From: an uncultured Collinsella sp.
Lineage (GTDB): Bacteria; Actinomycetota; Coriobacteriia; Coriobacteriales; Coriobacteriaceae
Reading direction: 5' to 3'
Length of the DNA stretch: 7,096 bases
Assembly (NCBI GenBank): GCA_902491415.1
Contig: CABUHP010000092.1
Location: 1 to 7,096, forward strand
Shown here: one piece after another, positions 1-5,321 of the stretch
Layout of the letters: every line of letters begins with the position of its first letter
Numbering within the stretch: the stretch's first letter is position 1
Notes under the pieces: model-generated
What the model was told of the DNA's origin: nothing
Databases searched by the model: none
What the model saw: the letters and a program-made list of their open reading frames with translations, nothing else
Translations under genes and position numbers: made by a program

Positions 1-32
1 GGTGGACGGCACCGAGCCGTCATCGAACTTAG

Positions 33-65
33 AAGGGGGAGGCCTCGCGGCCTCCCCCTTTTTTT
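33..65 (+). terminator. Intrinsic (Rho-independent) terminator of an upstream transcription unit
   Basis: A perfect 12-bp stem pairs 33-44 with 49-60 around the tetraloop TCGC (45-48). Its right arm runs straight into seven T residues (59-65). The orientation of the T-tract means it stops transcription entering from the left, so an upstream rightward gene or RNA ends at or before about position 32. It insulates the acpS cluster, which therefore needs its own promoter in 66-174. The complementary strand lacks a comparable T-tract after the stem, so bidirectional action is less likely. Confidence 0.93.
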
Positions 66-79
66 GCGTTTACGGGCTT

Positions 80-109
80 TTGTCTCACATAGTAGCTGTG
101 TTTTATAAC
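80..109 (+). promoter_or_regulatory. Candidate upstream promoter P1 for the acpS cluster
   Basis: A -35-like TTGTCT (80-85) and a -10-like TATAAC (104-109) are separated by 18 bp, which fits a housekeeping sigma factor, with a start near 115-117. The spacer contains a small dyad, CACA (86-89) facing TGTG (97-100), which could be an operator or chance. It lies between the upstream terminator and the better-placed P2. The call rests on consensus matches only (4 of 6 at -35, 5 of 6 at -10). Confidence 0.3.
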
Positions 110-115
110 CCTCGT

Positions 116-145
116 TTGTCGCATCTTCTGCGAACGGGCTACAAT
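116..145 (+). promoter_or_regulatory. Likely main promoter P2 of the acpS-to-tsaD cluster
   Basis: TTGTCG (116-121) and TACAAT (140-145) are separated by 18 bp, with 4 of 6 and 5 of 6 matches to the sigma-70 consensus. Transcription would begin near 151-153, leaving a leader of about 23 nt that carries the acpS ribosome binding site. This is the last good promoter match before the cluster, and I found no convincing promoter at the gene junctions downstream. A short dyad, CGCA (120-123) facing TGCG (129-132), overlaps the spacer. The leader is too short for a riboswitch or attenuator if this start is used. Confidence 0.5.
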
Positions 146-164
146 AACTTAGTCTGTGCGATAT

Positions 165-171
165 GGAGGTG
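165..171 (+). promoter_or_regulatory. Shine-Dalgarno that fixes the acpS start at 175
   Basis: GGAGGTG at 165-171 closely matches the anti-Shine-Dalgarno of 16S rRNA, and its GGAGG core is 5 nt upstream of the ATG at 175. The in-frame ATG at 163 is excluded as the main start because the ribosome binding site would then lie inside the coding sequence and nothing comparable precedes it. Starting at 175 also places the AcpS core (GIGVDIVEISR) four residues after the initiator, as is usual for the family. Confidence 0.85.
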
Positions 172-174
172 AAC

Positions 175-714
175 ATGGCTGAAGCTGGTATCGGCGTTGA
201 TATCGTCGAGATTTCCCGCATGAAATCAATTCTTGAAAAGACGCCGTCGTTTGCTCGGCGTGTGTTTACCGAAGAAGAGCGTGCGTATTGCGATGCATCA
301 TCGCGTCCCGCTGCTCACTATGCGAGCCGCTTTGCTTCGCGCGAGGCGGTACTTAAAGCTCTCGGCACGGGTTTTAGTCAAGGCGTGGGTCGCAAGGATG
401 TTTCGGTTACGCGTGATAAACTCGGCAAACCGAAGGCGCTGCTTTCGGGCCGTGCTCTCGAGATCGCTCAAGAACTGGGTGTTGTTGAGGTCGCTCTTTC
501 CATTACGCTTACAGGAGACTTGGCCGTTGCGAATGCCATCGCGATTACCGAAGATGCTCGGCCTAAGCCAAAAGAGGAAAAGGTGAGCACCAAGAAACGC
601 GTAGCGCAGACATTTAAAGAGGCTCGCTCTGTTTTAGATGAGCTTGAGCAGCTGCAGAATTCAGCATTGACGGAGCACCTGGGCGATGCTTCGCAAGATA
701 CGCTAGGAGCATAG
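175..714 (+). CDS. acpS: Holo-[acyl-carrier-protein] synthase (AcpS) with a C-terminal extension
   Basis: Cytoplasmic Mg-dependent enzyme that transfers 4'-phosphopantetheine from CoA to a serine of acyl carrier protein, activating fatty acid synthesis. The 179-residue product opens with GIGVDIVEISR (5-15), where D9 is the expected metal ligand. FASREAVLKALGTG (53-66) is the second signature, with E57 and K61 in the expected places. SITLTGDLAVA (109-119) matches the last core strand; its SITLT form, without the His of SISHT, also resembles what I recall of E. coli AcpS. The core ends near residue 127, about the normal length of 120-126. The remaining 52 residues are extra: a charged linker rich in Pro, Lys and Glu (128-140), then a probable helix (about 141-165). 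The stop TAG abuts the nnr ATG, and AGGAG at 705-709 inside acpS serves nnr, so the two are probably coupled. Identity is firm; the role of the tail is unknown. Confidence 0.95.
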   Translation: MAEAGIGVDIVEISRMKSILEKTPSFARRVFTEEERAYCDASSRPAAHYASRFASREAVLKALGTGFSQGVGRKDVSVTRDKLGKPKALLSGRALEIAQELGVVEVALSITLTGDLAVANAIAITEDARPKPKEEKVSTKKRVAQTFKEARSVLDELEQLQNSALTEHLGDASQDTLGA

Positions 715-2331
715 ATGAAACCGGTTTTGAGTACCGAAGAAGTCGTTCGTCTCGAGGATATCATCGAACGCGAAGGGACTTCGAAGGCCGAGCTTATGGA
801 GCTAGCGGGTGAGTTTGCCGCCAACGAGGTCTTGAAGCTCAATCCCGATCGGGTTCTCGTTCTGGTCGGTTTTGGTAATAATGGCGGCGACGGTTGGGTT
901 GCCGCCGATATTCTGAGCCATAAGGGTGTGGACGTCGATATCGTTTCTCCGGTTGAGCCGGATGAGATTCCTGCTGCTCTGGCACGTCATGTTGCTCGTC
1001 GTACTGCCGGCCGCGATGTGCACGTTTGTGTCGGCCCCTCGCGTGACGAACTCGAGGTTTTGATCGATAAGGCCGATGTTGTTGTTGATGCCATTTTTGG
1101 TACCGGTTTTCACGGGAATCTGCGTGCGCCGTTCTCCATCTGGATTCCTACGGTCAATGAATGCGCCGATTGTGTCGTATCCATTGATGTCCCCTCGGGC
1201 CTGAATGCCGAGACAGGCGTTGTTGATGACGACTGCATTCGTGCCGAGCATACGGTGACGATGATTGCGCCCAAGATTGGTCTGTATAGCGCTGATGGCC
1301 CTGAGTATGCTGGCGATTTGATCTGCGGCAATCTTTACGACCGTCTTGACGAGGTCATCGATGATGTCGACCACGCCGCCGAGATTGTCGAGCCCGGTGA
1401 CTTAGTTGATTACTTTGCTCCACTACCTACGAATATCGATAAGTATTCCCGTGGCTCTGTGCTTATTGTCGCCGGATCTGCGCAATATCCTGGTGCTGCC
1501 ATTATGGCGGCCAAGTCTGCAGCTCGCGCGGGTGCTGGTTACGTGGCAGTCGCGGCTCCTGACGCCTGCGCTAATCTTATTCGCATGGCACTTCCTTCGA
1601 TTCCCGTCTTTGCTATTCCGTCTGATTCCCGCGGCTCCTTTGGCGCCGCTGCGCGCATGACTGTGTGCGAGATTGCAAAGAAGTACAGCTGTGTACTGTG
1701 CGGTCCCGGTATGACGACATCTGCCGGCGCTATGCAGGTGGTTTCGGGCTTGCTCGAGCTTGATGTGCCGCTTATTTTGGACGCCGATGCACTCAACTGC
1801 CTTGCTAAGATTGCCATTGACGGTATTGATAGTAATCCCGAGATGTATCGTCGCGAGCAGCCGTTGGTTATGACGCCGCACTATCGTGAGCTTTCGCGTC
1901 TGGTTGCCGGTGACGAGGTGAACGACCTTGGTACCGCGATTGCGGCCGCGCAGAAGGTTGTCTGGGCTGCAGGCTCCGACAATCTGGTGGTCATTGCCAA
2001 GGGGCCGACGACGGCTATCTGTGGCGTTGAGCGTGTGCTGCTGCCGCTCTCGGGTCCGGCTTCTCTGGCAACTGCCGGTTCGGGTGATGTTCTCGCGGGT
2101 ATTTTGGCCGGCACGCTTGCCACCATGCGCGACGAGATGGATCGTTGGGAGTTGCTGTATTCGTACGCCGTCGCACTTCACAGCTACGCCGGTTTTGCCG
2201 CGGCGACGGAGTATGGTGAGAAGAGCGTCATCGCGACCGATCTTATCGACTTGATCGGTCCTGCCATGGAACTGGCGGCAAAGGATGCGCTCGAAGATCT
2301 GGGAATCATGGACGAAGGGTCGGATGACTAA
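715..2331 (+). CDS. nnr: Bifunctional NAD(P)H-hydrate epimerase / ADP-dependent NAD(P)H-hydrate dehydratase (YjeF family)
   Basis: Repairs NADHX and NADPHX, hydrated and inactive forms of the cofactors: the N-terminal domain epimerises R and S forms, and the C-terminal domain dehydrates the S form using ADP. At 538 residues it has the usual two-domain length. Epimerase (about 1-225): GFGNNGGDG (52-60), VDAIFGTG (124-131), IDVPSGLNAETG (157-168) and K187 in APKIGL. Dehydratase (about 235-525), a ribokinase-like fold: RGSVLIVAGS (246-255), YPGAA (258-262), CGPGM (329-333), DADALN (356-361), TPHYRE (387-392) and AGSGDVLAG (454-462), where D458 is the expected catalytic aspartate. TPHYRE departs from the common TPHPGE, but the surrounding fold markers are intact. 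It starts directly after the acpS stop and ends 2 nt before alr. The start at 715 is supported by AGGAG 5 nt upstream. Acts in the cytoplasm. Confidence 0.96.
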   Translation: MKPVLSTEEVVRLEDIIEREGTSKAELMELAGEFAANEVLKLNPDRVLVLVGFGNNGGDGWVAADILSHKGVDVDIVSPVEPDEIPAALARHVARRTAGRDVHVCVGPSRDELEVLIDKADVVVDAIFGTGFHGNLRAPFSIWIPTVNECADCVVSIDVPSGLNAETGVVDDDCIRAEHTVTMIAPKIGLYSADGPEYAGDLICGNLYDRLDEVIDDVDHAAEIVEPGDLVDYFAPLPTNIDKYSRGSVLIVAGSAQYPGAAIMAAKSAARAGAGYVAVAAPDACANLIRMALPSIPVFAIPSDSRGSFGAAARMTVCEIAKKYSCVLCGPGMTTSAGAMQVVSGLLELDVPLILDADALNCLAKIAIDGIDSNPEMYRREQPLVMTPHYRELSRLVAGDEVNDLGTAIAAAQKVVWAAGSDNLVVIAKGPTTAICGVERVLLPLSGPASLATAGSGDVLAGILAGTLATMRDEMDRWELLYSYAVALHSYAGFAAATEYGEKSVIATDLIDLIGPAMELAAKDALEDLGIMDEGSDD

Positions 2332-2333
2332 TC

Positions 2334-3479
2334 ATGAATAAAGCCGATTTGACGCGCTGGTCCTGGGTCGAGATCGACCGCGGGGCGCTCCGTCGCAACA
2401 CGAGGGCCTATAAGAACTTGCTGAATCCACGTCAGCGCCTGTGCTGCGTGGTCAAGGCCGATGCTTATGGTCATGGAGCTGTTGAGTGCGCCAAGATCAT
2501 GTATTCGGTCGGTGCCGACATGTTTGCCGTGGCGACGGTTAACGAGGGCGTTGAGCTCCGACAGGGCGGGATTACGAAACCCATCCTCATCCTAAGCGAG
2601 CCGCCTATCGAGGCCATTCCGACGTTGCTCGAGTTTGATATCATGCCCTCGGTCTATACGTCTGACTTTGCTCTTGCGTATGGCGAATGTGCCGTCGCGG
2701 CGGGCAAAGTGGGCAAGTATCATCTCGCCATCGAGACGGGCATGAATCGTATCGGCGTTCACTACACGCAGGTGCTCGACTTTGTCCGCGGTATAAATTT
2801 CCATCGCGGTATTCAGTGCGACGGCGTATTTACGCACTTCGCCACGGCCGATGAACCTTCGGGCTGGGACTACAAGCTGCAGTGTCAGCGCTTTACCGAG
2901 GCCGTTCAGGCCATTAAGGATGCGGGTTTTGAGTGCGGTATCGTGCACTGCGCCAACACGCCGTCCTCGATGCTCGACCCCTCGATGCATTTTGATATGA
3001 TCCGCGCCGGCGTTGGCTTGTATGGCATGCAGCCGTGCGAGCTGAGTGGCCGCGTGATGCAGCTTGATCCCGTTATGAGCGTCCATGCGCGTGTGACGCG
3101 CGTGGCACACCCTGCGATGGGTGAGGGCGTGGGCTACGGTTTTACCTACCGCGTACCGCGTACGCGCGTTCAGATCTGCACGCTGCCGATCGGTTATGCC
3201 GATGGCCTATCGCGTACGCTTTCCAATCGTATGGATGTGCTGTATCGCGGCGAGCGCGTGCATCAGGTTGGCAATATCTGCATGGACCAGTTTATGGTCG
3301 CCATTCAGTCCAACCCGGCACACGAGATTCCCGAGGCCGAGTATGGTGACGAGATGATCATTGTCGGCCGCGATGGCGATGCCGAGATCACTATGGACGA
3401 GATGGCCCGACTGCGCGGAACGATTAACTACGAGGTCGCCTGCGGCTTTGGCATGCGTCTCGACAAGGTCTACGTGTAG
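2334..3479 (+). CDS. alr: Alanine racemase, PLP-dependent
   Basis: Interconverts L- and D-alanine in the cytoplasm, supplying D-Ala for peptidoglycan. The 381-residue product has the normal length and two-domain plan. VVKADAYGHG (39-48) carries K41, the lysine expected to hold PLP. MNRIG (137-141) carries the conserved R139. IRAGVGLYG (223-231) includes R224, expected near the PLP ring nitrogen. GYGFTY (267-272) contains the second catalytic base, Y268, contributed across the dimer interface. IGYADGLSR (286-294) and CMDQF (316-320) follow in the C-terminal beta domain, and INYEV (364-368) lies near the end. Only 2 nt separate the start from the nnr stop. The ribosome binding site is poor (GGATGA, 2322-2327), so translation probably depends on ribosomes finishing nnr. 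No key residue appears to be missing. Confidence 0.97.
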   Translation: MNKADLTRWSWVEIDRGALRRNTRAYKNLLNPRQRLCCVVKADAYGHGAVECAKIMYSVGADMFAVATVNEGVELRQGGITKPILILSEPPIEAIPTLLEFDIMPSVYTSDFALAYGECAVAAGKVGKYHLAIETGMNRIGVHYTQVLDFVRGINFHRGIQCDGVFTHFATADEPSGWDYKLQCQRFTEAVQAIKDAGFECGIVHCANTPSSMLDPSMHFDMIRAGVGLYGMQPCELSGRVMQLDPVMSVHARVTRVAHPAMGEGVGYGFTYRVPRTRVQICTLPIGYADGLSRTLSNRMDVLYRGERVHQVGNICMDQFMVAIQSNPAHEIPEAEYGDEMIIVGRDGDAEITMDEMARLRGTINYEVACGFGMRLDKVYV

Positions 3480-3487
3480 GAGCCGCT

Positions 3488-4108
3488 ATGGGCGTCATGC
3501 ACATCCCCGGCCATACCCATCAGGCACCACGTGAGGTCGCACTCGAGGAAATTGAGGCCGTTCTGGGCGATTGTCACCTCTGCCAGCTCTACCAGTCGCG
3601 TCACAATATCGTGTTTGGCGTGGGAAACCCCCGCGCTCGCGTGATGTTTATTGGTGAGGCGCCGGGCCGCAATGAGGATTTGCAGGGCGAGCCTTTTGTG
3701 GGGGCGGCAGGCGAGGACCTCAACGGCATTTTGTCGCTGGCGGGGCTCAAACGCGAAGACGTCTACATTGCCAACGTGCTTAAGTGCCGCCCGCCGGGAA
3801 ACCGCAATCCGCGTCCCGAGGAAGTGCTGGCTTGCTCGCCGTTTTTGCGTGAGCAGATTCGAAGCATCTGGCCTGATATTATCGTGACGCTCGGCAACCC
3901 CGCGACGCACTTTGTGCTTAAGACCGAGATTGGCATTACTAAGCTGCGCGGCAGGTTCCACCAGATGGGGCATTTTGTAGTAATGCCCACTTTTCATCCG
4001 GCAGCAGCGCTGCGCAATCCGGCGTGGCAGGAGCTGCTGGAGGAAGACTTTAAGATGCTGGGCGATTATCTGGAGCGACATCCCGCACCAGAGGACGCCT
4101 CGGAATAA
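3488..4108 (+). CDS. Uracil-DNA glycosylase, family 4 (iron-sulfur)
   Basis: Removes uracil from DNA after cytosine deamination or dUMP incorporation, the first step of base excision repair. The 206-residue protein has the normal family 4 length. Motif A is GEAPGRNED (56-64), typical of family 4 and unlike the motifs of families 1 or 5. The helper motif is HPAA (170-173). Four cysteines, C29 and C32 near the N-terminus and C100 and C116 around RPPGNRNPRPEE (101-112), are spaced as [4Fe-4S] ligands. The start at 3488 follows AGGAG (3478-3482, overlapping the alr stop) by 5 nt; the in-frame ATG at 3497 is less well placed. The gene sits 8 nt after alr and 12 nt before tsaE. It has no obvious functional link to either neighbour, so co-transcription is the likely reason for its position. 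The family is sometimes named udg or udgA; I leave the symbol open. Confidence 0.94.
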   Translation: MGVMHIPGHTHQAPREVALEEIEAVLGDCHLCQLYQSRHNIVFGVGNPRARVMFIGEAPGRNEDLQGEPFVGAAGEDLNGILSLAGLKREDVYIANVLKCRPPGNRNPRPEEVLACSPFLREQIRSIWPDIIVTLGNPATHFVLKTEIGITKLRGRFHQMGHFVVMPTFHPAAALRNPAWQELLEEDFKMLGDYLERHPAPEDASE

Positions 4109-4120
4109 TAAGGAGCATAT

Positions 4121-4627
4121 ATGTCCCTGGAGCGCCTGGGGGTAGGTACTTACAAAACGACTTGCGCTGCCGATACGGAGTACTTTGGCGAGCTAATTGC
4201 ACCGTGCCTTGAGGACGGCGATGTGCTTATCCTGACCGGTGGCCTGGGAGTGGGCAAAACTCACTTTACCAAGGGCGTCTCGCGCGGGCTGGGCGATGGA
4301 CATATGGTTACGAGTCCTACGTTTGCGCTCATGGCCGTTCACGATCAAGGTCGTATTCCGCTGTTTCACTTTGATCTATACCGCCTGGAGCATGCCTACG
4401 AGCTCGAGGATACGGGCATTTTCGATGTGCTGGGCTATGAGGGTGCTTGCCTGCTGGAATGGGGCGAACAATTCCAGGACGAGCTGACGGATGAGTATCT
4501 TTCGGTGACGCTCAAGCGTGATGAGGGCGACAGCGATGTGCGAACGATAACGCTTGAGGCGCACGGTGACCGCGCAATGGAGCTTTCCCATTTGATTGAT
4601 AAGGCTGTACAAGATGAGCTTGCATAA
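4121..4627 (+). CDS. tsaE: tRNA threonylcarbamoyladenosine biosynthesis ATPase TsaE
   Basis: P-loop ATPase required for t6A37 modification of ANN-decoding tRNAs; it binds the TsaB-TsaD heterodimer and drives its catalytic cycle. The 168-residue protein shows a Walker A motif GGLGVGKT (40-47, with K46 and T47), SPTF (65-68) in the switch-like region, HFDLYRL (83-89) with a conserved Asp at 85, and LLEWGE (111-116) with the family's E-W pair. The start at 4121 is preceded by AAGGAG (4110-4115), 5 nt away and the best-spaced ribosome binding site among the internal genes. Its last 14 nt overlap the start of the TsaB-RimI-TsaD gene in another frame, which suggests coupled synthesis of proteins that bind each other. 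Older names are YjeE and YdiB. The C-terminus (about 148-168) is a short helix-like tail. Confidence 0.96.
   Translation: MSLERLGVGTYKTTCAADTEYFGELIAPCLEDGDVLILTGGLGVGKTHFTKGVSRGLGDGHMVTSPTFALMAVHDQGRIPLFHFDLYRLEHAYELEDTGIFDVLGYEGACLLEWGEQFQDELTDEYLSVTLKRDEGDSDVRTITLEAHGDRAMELSHLIDKAVQDELA
4601..4604 (+). promoter_or_regulatory. Weak Shine-Dalgarno supporting the tsaB-rimI-tsaD start at 4614
   Basis: AAGG at 4601-4604, inside the end of tsaE, lies 9 nt before the ATG at 4614. An in-frame TTG at 4596 would add only six residues (MIRLYK) that do not match the TsaB N-terminus and has no better site upstream. With the 14-nt overlap, re-initiation by ribosomes leaving tsaE is probably as important as this weak site. 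Confidence 0.5.
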
Positions 4628-5321
4628 CGACAACGCGCTGGTGGTGGCGCTCGATACCTCGACCGACATGCTTGCCTGCGCGGCAAGCTGGATTGATGGG
4701 CAGACGGGCGAGACGAAGCTCGTGAGTGGCGACCACATGTGTCGCCGTCACGCCAACGTTGAGCTCGTGAATACCGTTGATGGCGTGCTGGCTCAAGCCG
4801 GTCTGGATCGCAGCGATGTTGGTTGCTATGTGGTCGGTCGCGGCCCGGGGTCCTTTACGGGTGTGCGCATCGGCATCTCCACTGCCAAGGGCCTCGCGCG
4901 TGGTGCCAATGTTCCGCTGCTGGGCGTGTCGACGCTCGACGCTTGCGCTTGGACGGCGTGGAAGGCTGGCGTGCGCGGCAAGCTTGGTATCTTGGCCGAT
5001 GCTATGCGCGGTGAGGTATATCCGGCGCTGTATATGCTGGTCGATGAGGGTCCCGAGCGTCAATTTGAGCGCGAACACGTGGTCAAGGCCGCCGTGGCGC
5101 TCGATGAGTGGCGCCGAGCAGCGGACTGGGACCAGGTTCAGCTGACCGGTGACGGTCTCGTGCGCTATGGCAAGCTGCTGGGTGAGGACGAGACCGCCCG
5201 CTGCGTGGAGCGCGACCTGTGGTGGCCTTCGGGCGAGGGCTTGCTGCTCGCGCACGCTGCGGGTGACGGCGATCCGGCCCGCGTCCTGCCGATTTACACG
5301 CGCCTTTCGGATGCCGAGGAA
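4614..5321 (+). other. tsaB: TsaB domain of the fusion (residues about 1-236)
   Basis: An ASKHA-fold pseudo-enzyme that dimerises and scaffolds TsaD and TsaE. It begins with LVVALDTST (9-17), the degenerate phosphate-binding strand typical of TsaB. YVVGRGPGSFTGVRIG (72-87) follows, then LLGVSTLDA (102-110) and DAMRGEVYPALY (129-140). It ends with LPIYTRLSDAEE (225-236), corresponding to the family's C-terminal P-x-Y-L-R stretch. Its length of about 236 residues matches free-standing TsaB (about 230), so nothing was lost in the fusion. The metal-binding histidines of TsaD are absent here, as expected. Confidence 0.92.

Noticed and set aside
8..16. GGCACCGAG, a nine-base match to the terminal stem-loop of the well-known S. 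pyogenes tracrRNA
   Set aside because: The hairpin here pairs differently (GACGGC with GCCGTC), and there are no repeats, anti-repeat or cas genes in the window. The match is chance.
3..32. 3' end of an upstream protein gene ending at the TAG at 30-32
   Set aside because: Only nine codons are visible (WTAPSRHRT) and they match nothing I recognise; the frame cannot be chosen without the left flank.
163..174. Upstream ATG at 163 as the acpS start
   Set aside because: The strong GGAGGTG site at 165-171 would lie inside the gene, and the ATG at 175 is ideally spaced from it.
652..661. Overlapping PstI and EcoRI sites (CTGCAGAATTC), as if from a cloning junction
   Set aside because: The sites fall inside a continuous acpS reading frame with normal codons on both sides. 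There is no vector-like sequence, so they are coincidental.
667..704. TTGACG at 667-672 as the -35 of a promoter for nnr
   Set aside because: No -10 hexamer is found at 16-19 bp. The nearest A/T-rich candidates are 23 or more bp away.
1423..2181. Minus-strand open frame (252 codons) opposite the Nnr dehydratase domain
   Set aside because: Its composition (rich in Arg, His, Asn, Thr) is that of a reversed coding strand, and no domain is visible.
4596..4613. TTG at 4596 as the start of the fusion gene
   Set aside because: It adds six residues unlike any TsaB N-terminus. The ATG at 4614 has a usable upstream AAGG and a tsaE overlap typical of coupled genes.
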